A DNA stretch of 64,000 nucleotides from contig JASLAX010000142.1 of NCBI GenBank assembly GCA_030146875.1, forward strand, positions 12,449 through 76,448, given 5' to 3'. The notes under the pieces are model-generated. The model had not been told where the DNA came from and searched no databases. It saw nothing but the letters and a program-made list of their open reading frames with translations. This document shows, in pieces, positions 35,905-44,310 of this stretch (within the stretch, counting starts at the first letter, position 1; every line of letters starts with the position of its first letter). This DNA comes from Longimicrobiaceae bacterium (GTDB taxonomy: Bacteria > Gemmatimonadota > Gemmatimonadetes > Longimicrobiales > Longimicrobiaceae). Position numbers and translations under genes: made by a program.

Positions 35905-38463
35905 CTACCGACGGGTGGCCGGAGCCGCCGCCGCGGTGGTCGTCGCGGCGCCGGAAGGCTGCGCGCCCGCCGGGGCCGACGTGGTCCGCGGCGCCGCCGG
36001 GGACGGCGCGCGCGGGCCGGCGTTCTTCACGTACTTGTCCAGCCACGCGACCATCTCGGCCAGCGTGTGCAGGTTGGACTCGCGGGCGCGGTAGCCGTGC
36101 GTCTCGTACGGCAGCACCACGTAGCGCACGGTGGCGCCGTTCCCGCGCAGGGCGGCGTAGAAGCGCTCGCTCTGGACCGGGAAGGTCCCCGAGTTGTCGT
36201 CCATCTCGCCGTGGATCAGCAGGATGGGCTCGTTCACCCGGTTGGCGTACGTGAACGGCGACATCCGCGTGTAGATGTCGGTGGCGTCCCAGTACGAGCG
36301 CTGCTCCGCCTGGAAGCCGAACGGCGTGAGCGTGCGGTTGTACGCCCCGGAGCGCGCGATGCCGGCGCGGAACAGGTCCGAGTGCGCGAGCAGGTTGGCG
36401 GTCATGAAGGCGCCGTACGAGTGCCCGCCCACGGCGATGCGGTCGCGGTCGCCCACGCCCATCTCCACCACCTTGTCCACCGCCGCCTGGGCGCTGGAGA
36501 CGAGCTGCTCCACGTAGGTGTCGTTCGGCTCCGTGCTGCCCTCGCCGATGATGGGCATGGTGGGGCCGTCCAGGATCGCGTACCCCTGCGTGAGCAGGAA
36601 GAGGTGCGACGAGCCGCCGGGGCGCGAGAAGCGGTTGGGCGAGTCGGTCACCTGCGCCGCGGCCGCCGCGTCCCGGAACTCCTGCGGGTACGCCCAGAAG
36701 AACATGGGCAGGCGGCCGTCGCGCTGAGGGTCGTAGTTGGGCGGCAGGTACAGCGTGGCGCTGAGCTGCACGCCGTCGGCGCGCTTGTAGGTGATGAGCT
36801 GGCGCTGGATGCCGGCGAGCTGCGGCGCCGGGTCCCTGAAGTCCGTGATGGCGCGCGCCTGGTTGCCCGGCAGGGTGCGGACGAAGAAGTTCGGCGCCTG
36901 GGCCTGCGACTCGCGGCGGGTCAGGAAGCGGGAGGCATCCGGCTCGAGCAGCGCGACCACCGATTCGAAGTACGGGTCCTCGGCGCGCCACAGGCGGGTG
37001 GTCTGCCCGGTCGCGATGTTCATGCGATCCAGGAAGGGGTAGTTGCCCTTCTGCGACGCGCCCTCGGCGGTCAGGTACAGCCCCGAGCCGTCGGGCGTGA
37101 ACTGGATCACGGCGCGGCCGGCCTCGTTGAAGCGCATCTCGGGCTCGCCCGGGTCGCCGTAGCGGTCCTGATACGAGCGGTCGATCAGCAGGCGCGGCGC
37201 GGTGCCGGGCTGGCCGGGGGCCACGGCGTAGCGGCGCTCGCGGCGGGTGTTGAACCACTGCGAGTAGACGATGGCGAAGTCGTCCCGGCCCCAGTTGACG
37301 CCGGCGGCGCGGTGCTCCAGGTCCACCAGCGTGCGGGGCTGGGCCGTGAACGGCGCCTCCAGCAGGAGGACGCGGTCGCGGACCGCGGCCTCGCGGCGCG
37401 GGTCGCCGCCGTCCTGCGCCTCGGCCCAGACGAGCGTGGCCGGTGCGTCGGCGCGCCACGACACCTGGCGCGGCCCGGTGGGCACGGCGTCGAAGGCGAT
37501 GGGGACCTGCTCCGCCCTGGGCAGGTCGGCGATGCGCTTGACCGTGGCGCCGCGCGCGTCCATCACCACGATCTCCTGCGAGAAGCGGCTCCAGGGGACC
37601 AGGAACGAGAACGGGCGCTTGATGCGGGTGGTCAGCACGTACCGCCCGTCCGGCGAAGACGAGAAGGACGAGACGATCGCGCGCGGGCCCACGGCCGTCG
37701 GCACGCCGCCGGTGACCGGGATGCGCGAGAGCTGCGAGGTGAAGTAGTACTCGAACAGGCGCTCGTCGTGCTCGCTCGCGAGCAGGTCCTGGTAGGTGCG
37801 GACCGGCGCCGCGCGGCCGATGTTCTCCTGCACCTTGGGCCCGCTTGGGACCGAGCTCGCGACGGGCGCGGGCCCGCGTCCGCCGGGGATGCGCAGGAAG
37901 AGGAGGGAGCGGCCGTCGGGCGCCCACTCGTAGCCGGCGCCGAAGGCCGCGTTCACCTCGGGGCCCACGATGCGCAGCGCGCGCCCGGTGGCCACGTCCG
38001 CCACCCACAGCTCCTGCCCGTTCCGCACCGCGTTCAGGAACGCGAGCTTGGTCCCGTTCGGCGACCAGCGGATGTTGGTCACGCGCGCCCCGGCGGGGAG
38101 CGTGACCGCCCGCTTGGCGCCGCTCGCGATGTCCTGGAAGGTGATGCCGTTCAGGTAAGCCACGCGCGTGGGCGAGGGGCCGTTGGTGCGCGGGCTCAGG
38201 CGCACTCCCGCCAGCCGCAGCTCGGGCTCGGAGAGCTCCGCGATGGAGGGCAGGTTCTCCCGCCCCAGCAGGGCGATGGTGCGCCTGGTGGGGGAGACGC
38301 TCACCCCCGGCGTGGGCGCGGCCGACAGGATCTGCGGGATGGGCGCCGGCGGGGTCATGTACCCGGCCGAACCGGGCACCTGCGCGCCGAGCGCCGCCGG
38401 GGACGCCGCGATCAGCAGCAGCCCGGCCAGCGCCCGCGGGCGTCGGAGCATGGTGGATTGCAT
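35905..38463 (-). CDS. Secreted prolyl-oligopeptidase-family (S9) serine peptidase
   Basis: 852 residues from the ATG at 38463 with AGGA seven bases before; a second ATG at 38451 is possible. Signal peptide LAGLLLIAASPAALGAQ. The N-terminal two thirds are propeller repeats (IRWSPNGTKLAFLNAV, YEWAPDGRSLLFLR, FSSSPDGRYVLTTR). The C-terminal alpha/beta-hydrolase domain has the nucleophile motif GGHSYGAFMTANLL, an Asp in LLIHGEMDDNSG and the catalytic His in YETHGYRARES, all in the right order. It should cleave peptides in the periplasm or outside the cell; three peptide-binding lipoproteins elsewhere in the window suggest peptide scavenging. The last 35 residues are an Ala/Pro/Thr-rich tail. Confidence 0.93.
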   Translation of the reverse strand: MQSTMLRRPRALAGLLLIAASPAALGAQVPGSAGYMTPPAPIPQILSAAPTPGVSVSPTRRTIALLGRENLPSIAELSEPELRLAGVRLSPRTNGPSPTRVAYLNGITFQDIASGAKRAVTLPAGARVTNIRWSPNGTKLAFLNAVRNGQELWVADVATGRALRIVGPEVNAAFGAGYEWAPDGRSLLFLRIPGGRGPAPVASSVPSGPKVQENIGRAAPVRTYQDLLASEHDERLFEYYFTSQLSRIPVTGGVPTAVGPRAIVSSFSSSPDGRYVLTTRIKRPFSFLVPWSRFSQEIVVMDARGATVKRIADLPRAEQVPIAFDAVPTGPRQVSWRADAPATLVWAEAQDGGDPRREAAVRDRVLLLEAPFTAQPRTLVDLEHRAAGVNWGRDDFAIVYSQWFNTRRERRYAVAPGQPGTAPRLLIDRSYQDRYGDPGEPEMRFNEAGRAVIQFTPDGSGLYLTAEGASQKGNYPFLDRMNIATGQTTRLWRAEDPYFESVVALLEPDASRFLTRRESQAQAPNFFVRTLPGNQARAITDFRDPAPQLAGIQRQLITYKRADGVQLSATLYLPPNYDPQRDGRLPMFFWAYPQEFRDAAAAAQVTDSPNRFSRPGGSSHLFLLTQGYAILDGPTMPIIGEGSTEPNDTYVEQLVSSAQAAVDKVVEMGVGDRDRIAVGGHSYGAFMTANLLAHSDLFRAGIARSGAYNRTLTPFGFQAEQRSYWDATDIYTRMSPFTYANRVNEPILLIHGEMDDNSGTFPVQSERFYAALRGNGATVRYVVLPYETHGYRARESNLHTLAEMVAWLDKYVKNAGPRAPSPAAPRTTSAPAGAQPSGAATTTAAAAPATRR

Positions 38464-38527
38464 GGAGGAATCCTGGTGGAGCGGGGTGGTCCTCTCCCGC
38501 GGGACGGGACGTTCCGGGGACGGTGGC

Positions 38528-38556
38528 AATCTGGACCGGGCGGCTACCGGGGGCAA
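38528..38556 (-). promoter_or_regulatory. Promoter of the S9 peptidase gene
   Basis: Minus-strand TTGCCC (38556-38551), 17 bp, CAGATT (38533-38528). Leader of about 60 nt to the ATG at 38463. Confidence 0.55.
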
Positions 38557-38645
38557 GCGGGATGCGGACGCTTGGCCCGCCCCGCCGGCGCGTGCACCGT
38601 TAGACACCGCAGACGGCCGTTTCGTTGTCCGGGTGCGCGATCTCG

Positions 38646-38674
38646 TTGCCCCCGGCGCCGCAGGCACGTACATT
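38646..38674 (+). promoter_or_regulatory. Promoter of the first RiPP-like precursor pair
   Basis: TTGCCC (38646-38651), exactly 17 bp, TACATT (38669-38674). The leader of about 40 nt contains AGGAGG before the GTG at 38720. Confidence 0.6.
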
Positions 38675-38719
38675 CCACGCCGTAAAACGCAACCCTCCAC
38701 CCCCGCCAGGAGGTCGCCC

Positions 38720-38917
38720 GTGAAGCACCTGCGGCTGGACCCGGACTCCCTCCACGTCGTCTCGTTCGATCCCACGCCCGCGGTGTCGTTCCAGCTCGCG
38801 GCGAGCGATCCGGTCACCGATCCGGGGACCGGCCCGAACACGTGGGAGGACACCTGCATCAACATGTGCCCCACGGACGACACCTGCACCATGCTCGGCT
38901 GCACCCGAACGGACTGA
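38720..38917 (+). CDS. RiPP-like precursor peptide 1 (65 aa)
   Basis: GTG start with AGGAGG seven bases upstream. The N-terminus MKHLRLDPDSLHVVSFDP fits the pattern Leu-x-Leu-x4-Leu-x-Val-x2-Phe shared by four small genes in this window and resembling the leaders of pinensin-type lanthipeptide precursors of Bacteroidota. The last 25 residues are the putative core: WEDTCINMCPTDDTCTMLGC, then TRTD, with Cys at 46, 50, 56 and 61 and five Thr that could be dehydrated. No LanB, LanC, radical-SAM or YcaO enzyme is in the window, so any modification must be done in trans. An unmodified Cys-rich secreted peptide is the alternative. Confidence 0.7.
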   Translation: MKHLRLDPDSLHVVSFDPTPAVSFQLAASDPVTDPGTGPNTWEDTCINMCPTDDTCTMLGCTRTD

Positions 38918-38998
38918 CGCCCTTCGGCGCTGCCGGACGTTCCCCCCCCCACGCCGGCCCCCCAGCGCCGTCCTCACCCCGTACCACGAGAGCCCGCG

Positions 38999-39229
38999 AT
39001 GGAGAGCAAGCTCCGCCTGTCCCCCGACCAGCTCACCGTATCGAGCTTCGAGACCGCCGACTCGGCCACGGCCGTCGCCCTCACCACCGGGGCCGTGGTC
39101 TCGGCGATCAACCTCTGCACCGGGTCCGGCTGCACGTTGGACTACGTCTGCCTGCAGCTCACCCTGCTGGCGGAGGACTGCTTCGGCCCGACGCTCCCGG
39201 CGCCCGACTGCGGCGCGGTGGTGGAGTAG
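38999..39229 (+). CDS. RiPP-like precursor peptide 2 (76 aa)
   Basis: Begins MESKLRLSPDQLTVSSFETA, with the same leader pattern as its neighbours (Leu-x-Leu, Leu-x-Val, Ser-Phe-Glu-Thr). The C-terminal part is more hydrophobic than that of peptide 1 and has four Cys in INLCTGSGCTLDYVC and LLAEDCFGPTLP, plus one in PAPDCGAVVE, five in all, with several Ser and Thr. It lies 81 bp after peptide 1 and before a strong terminator, so the two form one transcript. Different core, shared leader: the organisation expected if one modification or export system handles several substrates. Confidence 0.7.
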   Translation: MESKLRLSPDQLTVSSFETADSATAVALTTGAVVSAINLCTGSGCTLDYVCLQLTLLAEDCFGPTLPAPDCGAVVE

Positions 39230-39242
39230 CGGCACCGGGGGA

Positions 39243-39268
39243 GGGGGCCGGACGCTCGGCCGGCCCCC
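39243..39268. terminator. Hairpin terminator between the precursor pair and the 105-aa membrane protein gene
   Basis: GGGGGCCGG pairs with CCGGCCCCC around an 8-nt loop. It lies between convergent genes and can serve both. Confidence 0.65.
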
Positions 39269-39277
39269 CGCCCGTCG

Positions 39278-39595
39278 TCAGAGCTCCCCGTACGCGAGCC
39301 AGAGGTACCAGGCCAGGGACGAGGCGATGGCCAGCCCCGAGACCACCCTCCACCGCCCCGACAGGTCGGCCCACCCGACCCTGCCCCGCGGGTCCCGCCC
39401 GCGCGCCGCCAGCTCCGACCGCGGCGAGGGGAACAGCAGCAGCCCCACCCCCACGCAGATGGCGAACGGCCCCATCACGGCGCCGATCACCGGAAAGCGC
39501 CCGCCGCCGGCCGCCACGCGCCAGGTGCCGCGGATCAGCCACGCGCCCAGCAGCAGGAACCCCACGCCCCCGATGCGCTCCACCCCGCGGTTCAC
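39278..39595 (-). CDS. Small membrane protein
   Basis: 105 residues from a GTG preceded by GGGAGG. Three hydrophobic helices (IGGVGFLLLGAWLIRGTW, FPVIGAVMGPFAICVGVGLLLF, and VVSGLAIASSLAWYLWLAYG at the C-terminus) with a short basic loop between the second and third. No family recognised. It is convergent with the RiPP-like precursor genes, sharing their terminator, and has no obvious operon partner. The frame is open further upstream, but that extension is Arg/Pro-rich and without coding character. Confidence 0.6.
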   Translation of the reverse strand: MNRGVERIGGVGFLLLGAWLIRGTWRVAAGGGRFPVIGAVMGPFAICVGVGLLLFPSPRSELAARGRDPRGRVGWADLSGRWRVVSGLAIASSLAWYLWLAYGEL

Positions 39596-39757
39596 GCGGC
39601 CTCCCGGGGACGGGTGATCGAGGGGGCGCCGGCGGCGTTCGGATCGGCCATCGTGGGGATCGGTCGGAGGGGGTTCGGTGTCGCCGGGGGCCAGGATGGC
39701 TCCGTGACCGGGGGTCCGGCGAAGGACGGCGTATCGGCCGGCGCGCGAGGCCCTCAC

Positions 39758-39830
39758 CGGCGGTTGAAACCGCTGCAACGACTACACGGAGCCCGCATTC
39801 CGGGCTGTCGCGCCCTCGCCCGGGCCGCTC
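39758..39830 (+). repeat. Partial copy of intergenic repeat family A
   Basis: Lies in the 305-bp gene-free stretch 39596-39900. CCGGCGGTTGAAACCGCTGC, then AACGACTACACGGAGCCCGC and ATTCCGGGCTGTCG match the first block of the copy at 28125. The hairpin and GAATTC blocks of that copy are missing here. Confidence 0.5.
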
Positions 39831-39900
39831 CTCCGTCCGACGCGACGGGCTTTCTCCGGGGCGGCGATCTCGACGGCGGCGGCCGCCGGGGCGGGAGGGG

Positions 39901-40443
39901 CTACCCCCCGTCGGGAGGAGTGGGAGGAGGACCGTCGCGCAGCATCGCCTCCACGACCGCCTCCTTGGCGTGGGCGTACGCCGTCTTGTCCCACCCGACG
40001 GCATCCGCCACGCGCCGCTTCTCCGCGGCGTAGACGCCCACCAGGTCGGGGCGGGCGCGGAGCAGGTCGCGAAAGGCCAGGTGCCCGTCCCACCCCGCGG
40101 TGGGGACGATCCAGAGGTGGACCTGGAACATGCGGCGCCCGCCGCGGTCCAGCACGAAGTAGCGGCGCGCGGGGTCGTCGCCGTGCGGGCCGCGGTGCTC
40201 GTAGCCGAGCGCCTCCATCGGCCCCACGGCGGCCGCGGCGTCGGCCGTGGAGCGCACCGCCAGCGCGACGTCCACGACGGGCTTGGCGAGCAGGCCGGGT
40301 ACGGCCGTGCTCCCCACGTGCTCCACCGCCAGGGCGAGCGGGCCCAGGGCGGCCCCGATCCGGACCGCCTCGGCCGCGAACGCGTCCGCCCACGCGGGAT
40401 CGTGCTCCGCCAGGACCAGGCGGCTGCGGGGCAGGCCGTGCAC
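39901..40443 (-). CDS. GrpB family protein (UPF0157)
   Basis: 180 residues from a GTG 5 bp after the stop of the upstream gene. GrpB/UPF0157 proteins have a nucleotidyltransferase-like fold and unknown substrate. The diagnostic block VEHVGSTAVPGLLAKPVVDVALAV is near residue 40, the GDDPARRYFVLDRGGRRMFQVHLW block follows, and the C-terminal half has HLAFRDLLRARPDLVGVYAAEK. Some relatives are fused to dephospho-CoA kinase, but this one is stand-alone. A longer open frame upstream of the GTG overlaps the neighbouring gene and is not used. Confidence 0.9.
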   Translation of the reverse strand: MHGLPRSRLVLAEHDPAWADAFAAEAVRIGAALGPLALAVEHVGSTAVPGLLAKPVVDVALAVRSTADAAAAVGPMEALGYEHRGPHGDDPARRYFVLDRGGRRMFQVHLWIVPTAGWDGHLAFRDLLRARPDLVGVYAAEKRRVADAVGWDKTAYAHAKEAVVEAMLRDGPPPTPPDGG

Positions 40444-40448
40444 CGTGC

Positions 40449-40805
40449 CTACTGGACCGCGGTGCTGTCCACCGGCTCGTAGGACCGGCGGAGGTTGGCG
40501 AGCGAGGCGTGCGACTGGATGCTGGTGATGTCCTCCATCGCCAGCCAGTACGTGGTCCCCGTCTCCCACCCGCCCGAGAACCCCGTGTCCACGCCCCTGC
40601 CCACCAGGAACTGACGGCCGCCCAGGGTGCGGATCTGCGGGCTCTCGATCGCGTGGGGAGAGGGCCCGCCCTCGCCCAGGTACACGACGACCCAGTTGCT
40701 CAGGCCCTGCCGCGACGCGCCCGCCTGGCCGTCCGCCCGGCGGATGGCGAGCGGGGCGGCGACGGCGAGCAGGGCCAGCACGGCGACCAGCGTGCGCTTC
40801 TTCAT
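40449..40805 (-). CDS. Secreted hypothetical protein
   Basis: 118 residues. Signal peptide MKKRTLVAVLALLAVAAPLA, with cleavage expected near ADGQA. The mature domain is about 90 residues with NWVVVYLGEGGPSPHAIESP, IRTLGGRQFLVGRGV, FSGGWETGTTYWLAMEDITSI and an Arg-rich C-terminus. No membrane helix besides the signal. I recognise no family; the alternating hydrophobic pattern suggests a small beta domain. It directly precedes the GrpB gene (5 bp) and the two are probably cotranscribed. Confidence 0.65.
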   Translation of the reverse strand: MKKRTLVAVLALLAVAAPLAIRRADGQAGASRQGLSNWVVVYLGEGGPSPHAIESPQIRTLGGRQFLVGRGVDTGFSGGWETGTTYWLAMEDITSIQSHASLANLRRSYEPVDSTAVQ

Positions 40806-40833
40806 GCGTCCTCCGGGCAGAGCGGGCGATCGG

Positions 40834-40879
40834 GAAGGGCGCCGCGGCGGGCGAATTCTACGATGCCGCGGCGGCCTTC
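40834..40879 (-). terminator. Hairpin terminator after the HAD phosphatase gene
   Basis: GAAGGGCGCCGCGGC pairs with GCCGCGGCGGCCTTC with one mismatch around a 16-nt loop. It begins 3 bp beyond the stop at 40882. Confidence 0.6.
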
Positions 40880-40881
40880 CG

Positions 40882-41559
40882 CTACCCGGCGCCCGACGTG
40901 CGCGTGCGCGCGGGCCGCCGCCCCTCCGCGCCGCCGGTGAGGCGGGTCGCGACGTCCTCCACCGTGGCGAACTCCTCCGCGGGGCCCAGCGCGCGGAGGG
41001 CCTCCACCCGCGTGAAGCCCCACGCCACCGCGCCGAACGGAATCCCCTCTCCCTGCGCCGCCTGGAAGTCGCGGATCTCGTCGCCGATGCAGATGGCCTC
41101 GGCGGGCACGACGCCCGCTTCGCGCAGCACCCTGCGCAGGCGCGGCCTCTTCCCGAACAGCGACGCTCCGTAGCCGCGGTGGCGGATGCGGGCGACGAGG
41201 TCCGGCCCCAGGATCCGCTCCACGTTCTCGCCCGAGTTGGAGGTCACGATGGCCAGGGCGATTCCCGCCGCGTCCAGCCGCCGCAGCATCTCCGGGACGC
41301 CCGGGAAGAGGGAGATGCCGGGCGCGGCCAGCGCCATCCGGCGGCGCATGTCGCGCATCACGAACGGGAGCTTCCAGGCGGGCATGCGCAGGTGGGCCAT
41401 GATGCGGCGCGAGTCGTAGCCGCGCAGCGTCTCCATCTCGTGCGGCTCGAAGCGCCGGAAGCGGTAGCGGTCGGCCACGTCGTTCATCACCCCCACGAAC
41501 CAGGGGAACGAGTCGGCCAGCGTACCGTCGAAGTCGAAGATGGCGAGGCGGTAGGACAT
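40882..41559 (-). CDS. HAD-superfamily phosphatase (phosphoglycolate phosphatase-like)
   Basis: 225 residues from the ATG at 41559. Motif I is FDFDGTLADS (nucleophile Asp9, acid/base Asp11), motif II AIVTSNSGENV, the motif III lysine lies in SLFGKRPRLRRVL, and motif IV is ICIGDEIRDFQAA. A helical cap follows motif I (MNDVADRYRFRRFEPHEMETLRGYDSRRI), which is subfamily IA. Gph and related enzymes remove phosphate from 2-phosphoglycolate; the exact substrate here is not determined. Cytosolic. Confidence 0.88.
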   Translation of the reverse strand: MSYRLAIFDFDGTLADSFPWFVGVMNDVADRYRFRRFEPHEMETLRGYDSRRIMAHLRMPAWKLPFVMRDMRRRMALAAPGISLFPGVPEMLRRLDAAGIALAIVTSNSGENVERILGPDLVARIRHRGYGASLFGKRPRLRRVLREAGVVPAEAICIGDEIRDFQAAQGEGIPFGAVAWGFTRVEALRALGPAEEFATVEDVATRLTGGAEGRRPARTRTSGAG

Positions 41560-41662
41560 CCGCGTGCGTTCAGCCGGGGGCGTGTCCGGCGGGGAGCACG
41601 GGCGCGCCCCGCCCACGCGGAAGGTGCGCCCCCGTGGCCGGGGCGCCCCGGACGGCGGGGGT

Positions 41663-42466
41663 CTACGGAGCGAGCGGCGCCGACGGGCTGGCGCGGTCGG
41701 CGGTGTTCTCGTCCACCCGCAGCGCCACGCCGCCGAAGGTGCGGTCCACGTTGATGATGCCCTGCCAGACGCGCGCGTACGGCAGGCCCACGGCGTACGG
41801 AGGCTGGTCGAGCGTGAACGCGCGGCCGCCCGCGATCCAGAACGGCGGCGTCTCCCGGCGCCCCGCCTGCGCGTACGCGGCGCGGGCGGCGGCGAAGAGC
41901 GGGGCCGCGTTCGCCTGGTGCGCGTAGGTGCCGGGGACGTAGGTCCCGTCGCGCAGCAGCTCGGCCGTCCAGGCGCCGTAGTACGTCAGCATCGCCTGGG
42001 GGATGGTGCGCATGCGCTCCACGTCCAGGTACACCACGCTCCCCGCCGCGAACCCCTCGCCCCGCGCCCGGGCGATGGCGTCGCGCGCGTCCGCCACGCC
42101 GCGCTCCGGCGTGAGCAGCGTGCGCGAGCAGACGATGGGGGTGGTGCGCGGGGCGGTGTCGGGCGCGGCGTCCTCGAACGCCTGCTGGCCCACGTAGATG
42201 ACGGCGGTGCCCCACCCCATCCCCTCGATGGCCGCCCGGCGCCCGCTCCACGACGCGTCGCGGTGACAGGGAGAGGGCAGGTAGTAGCCCACCCAGCGGT
42301 ACGGCGAGGCCTGGCGCCAGGCGCGCAGGGCCGTCTCGCCGGGGTAGATCGACAGGTCGAACCCGGGGTGCACGTCCGCGCGGGTGCCGCCGGCCGGGCG
42401 CGCGGAGGACGAGGCGCAGGCGCCTGCCAGCAGGAGAAGAACAGGGAGGATGGCTCGGTTTCGCAT
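41663..42466 (-). CDS. Lipoprotein with DUF1906 (glycoside-hydrolase-like) domain
   Basis: 267 residues, lipobox LAGAC (Cys17). The mature part starts VHPGFDLSIYPGETALRAWR and continues SPYRWVGYYLPSPCHRDASW. These are the first strand and helix of the DUF1906 TIM-barrel family (Rv2525c-like), related to lysozyme-like GH25 enzymes. Later blocks are GMGWGTAVIYVGQQAFED, AGSVVYLDVERMRTIPQAML and LPYARVWQGIINVDRTFGG. DUF1906 proteins often act at, or bind, the cell wall, but hydrolase activity has not been shown for most. Located on the envelope side by its lipid anchor. Confidence 0.85.
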   Translation of the reverse strand: MRNRAILPVLLLLAGACASSSARPAGGTRADVHPGFDLSIYPGETALRAWRQASPYRWVGYYLPSPCHRDASWSGRRAAIEGMGWGTAVIYVGQQAFEDAAPDTAPRTTPIVCSRTLLTPERGVADARDAIARARGEGFAAGSVVYLDVERMRTIPQAMLTYYGAWTAELLRDGTYVPGTYAHQANAAPLFAAARAAYAQAGRRETPPFWIAGGRAFTLDQPPYAVGLPYARVWQGIINVDRTFGGVALRVDENTADRASPSAPLAP

Positions 42467-42511
42467 GCCCGCGCGCCGCGCAAGATCGGGGCCTTCCCCG
42501 GGCGGCGCGGG

Positions 42512-43207
42512 TCAGGCGCGGCGGGCGCGGAAGACGAGGAACCAGGGGTTCCGCATCAGCTTCTCGTACCAGTCGGGGCTGGCGTGGCGGAACTCCTCGG
42601 TCGGGCGGGGCTCCAGCAACCGCTCCACCGCGAAGCCGGCGCCGGCGAGCGCGTCGACCATCGCCGTGAGGGGGCGTCGGTAGAAGGTCACGGTCCCGAT
42701 CTGCCAGTCGTCGTTCAGAAGCTCCGTGGCGAAGTAGCTCTCGGTGTGGAACTCCCGCCAGTCCATGACCGGGTGGTGCGTGGAGAACACCAGGGTGCCG
42801 CCGGGGCGCAGGACGCGCGCGATCTCGGCCAGCGGGGCGTGCCAGTCGCGCAGGTAGTGCAGCACGAGCGAGGAGACCACGACGTCGAACTCCCCGTCCG
42901 CGGCGAACGCCAGCGGCTCCCCCAGGTCGGCCCGCAGGACCGTGGCGCGCCCGCCCAGCCGCTCGCGGGTGAGCTCCACGAGGCGCGGGGTGATGTCGAA
43001 CGAGGTGACGATGGCGCCCTGGGCCACCATCTGCTCGGCGTACCACCCGTTGCCGCAGCCCGCGTCCAGCACCCGCAGCCCGCCCAGCGGCGGGAGCAGG
43101 GAGAGCGTCGCGGGGCGCTCGTAGAAGGCGTTGTGCGGCTTGGTGTCCACCGTGGCCGCGTACGCATCCGCGATCTGCTCGTAGACCGGCACGTTCCCGC
43201 TGCTCAT
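42512..43207 (-). CDS. Class I SAM-dependent methyltransferase
   Basis: 231 residues from an ATG that overlaps the upstream stop as ATGA. Motif I is LRVLDAGCGNGWYAEQMVAQG (about residues 43-63), then VTSFDITPRLVELTRERLG, motif II EFDVVVSSLVLHYLRDW and motif III LRPGGTLVFSTHHPVMDW. The sequence after HHPVMDW is typical of small-molecule methyltransferases of the UbiE/Methyltransf_11 group. Coupled to the P-loop kinase-like gene upstream. Substrate unknown. Confidence 0.88.
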   Translation of the reverse strand: MSSGNVPVYEQIADAYAATVDTKPHNAFYERPATLSLLPPLGGLRVLDAGCGNGWYAEQMVAQGAIVTSFDITPRLVELTRERLGGRATVLRADLGEPLAFAADGEFDVVVSSLVLHYLRDWHAPLAEIARVLRPGGTLVFSTHHPVMDWREFHTESYFATELLNDDWQIGTVTFYRRPLTAMVDALAGAGFAVERLLEPRPTEEFRHASPDWYEKLMRNPWFLVFRARRA

Positions 43208-43872
43208 CCTCCTCCCCCCTCCCCCGTGGGTACCGGCCCCTGGCGCCGCAGCCACGCCGCGATCCCGTCCAGCGCGGCCAGCGACTCGGGCTCATTCGCG
43301 GGCAGCGCGGCGACCGCGGCGGCGACACGCCCGGCGAGGGCGGCCCGGTCCTCCGTGTCCAGCAGCAGCACGCGGCCGGGCGCCGCCTCCGCCAGCGCGG
43401 CGAAGTAGCGCCGCAGGGGCGCGACCATCCGCAGGTGCTTCTCGAACCTCCGCCGCGTCCTCGTCGCGTCTCCGTCGCGGCGGGCGCGGAGGCGCGCTTC
43501 GTCGGCGGTGAGGGCGACCGTCAGGTCGGGCAGCGACAGCTCCCCGCGGTCGATGCGCGCGCGGAGAAGCGGGACGACGACGTCGACGTCGGCCCATGCC
43601 TCGTCGGCGTAGATCCAGCCGTACCACAGGCTCTTGAGCGGGTCGCCGTCCAGCACCACGAACGGCGCGTCCCGGGCGAGGTCGACGGCCCGCGCCCACC
43701 GCTCGGCGTGACGGGCGATCCACCACTCGGCCGCCTCGCCGGGCGGAGGCGGAGGGACCGCCGACACCTCCGGCACCACGGCCGCGCCGTGCTCCCGCGC
43801 CAGCGCCTCGGCGAGCGTCGTCTTCCCCACCGCGCTCGGACCCTCCAGCGCCACGATCGGCGTCCTGCCCAT
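43204..43872 (-). CDS. P-loop kinase-like protein
   Basis: 222 residues. Walker A is GPSAVGKT at residues 11-18, followed by an Ala-rich helix. The middle has PFVVLDGDPLKSLWYGWIYADEAW, where a Walker B-like strand ends in Asp-Gly-Asp, and a lid-like basic stretch RARRDGDATRTRRRFEKHL follows near residue 140. The arrangement matches nucleoside, nucleotide or antibiotic kinases of the AAA_28/zeta-toxin-like group. No substrate motif is recognisable. It is translationally coupled (ATGA) to the methyltransferase gene, hinting at modification of the same small molecule. Confidence 0.75.
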   Translation of the reverse strand: MGRTPIVALEGPSAVGKTTLAEALAREHGAAVVPEVSAVPPPPPGEAAEWWIARHAERWARAVDLARDAPFVVLDGDPLKSLWYGWIYADEAWADVDVVVPLLRARIDRGELSLPDLTVALTADEARLRARRDGDATRTRRRFEKHLRMVAPLRRYFAALAEAAPGRVLLLDTEDRAALAGRVAAAVAALPANEPESLAALDGIAAWLRRQGPVPTGEGGGG

Positions 43873-43944
43873 CCGCGTCTCCCGGTCGTCGTCGGCTCCC
43901 GCGTTCGCTTCGGACCGCCGCCGCAGGGATCAGACCGCGTCGGA

Positions 43945-44310
43945 TTAGGACGCGCGGTCGTGCTCCGCCACGAGGCGCGGGGGTGCGCGGCGGCGCCAGG
44001 CGTCCTCCACCAGCCCCCGCAGCCGGTCGCGCCCCACGAGGGGCAGGCGGACCAGGATCACCGGGTGCCCGCGGTAGTGGTCCATGGTGAAGAAGACGTC
44101 CGGTTCCGCCTCCATCAGGAAGTCGCGCTCGTACTCGTCCGTCCACAGGACCAGCGTCTCGCCGTCCTCGTGCACGCGCAGGAACAGCCTGCCCTTCACG
44201 CGAAAGCCCGGCGTGCCGTAGCACGGCCCCTCCTCCACCCCCGGAAGGGCGAGGGCGAGGGCGCGCAGGCTTTCCACCGAGACGCCGGCGCCTCCCTCCT
44301 CCACCGTCAC
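43945..44310 (-). CDS. MmcQ/YjbR family protein
   Basis: 121 residues from a GTG overlapping the upstream stop as GTGA. The family pattern is plain: VESLRALALALPGVEEGPCYGTPGFRVKGRLF, then LVLWTDEYERDFLMEAEPDVFF, YRGHPVILVRL and LVEDAWRRRAPPRL. The YjbR fold is a double-wing DNA-binding-like domain; its cellular role is unclear. Cotranscribed with and coupled to the methyltransferase gene at 44307-45059. Confidence 0.88.
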   Translation of the reverse strand: MTVEEGGAGVSVESLRALALALPGVEEGPCYGTPGFRVKGRLFLRVHEDGETLVLWTDEYERDFLMEAEPDVFFTMDHYRGHPVILVRLPLVGRDRLRGLVEDAWRRRAPPRLVAEHDRAS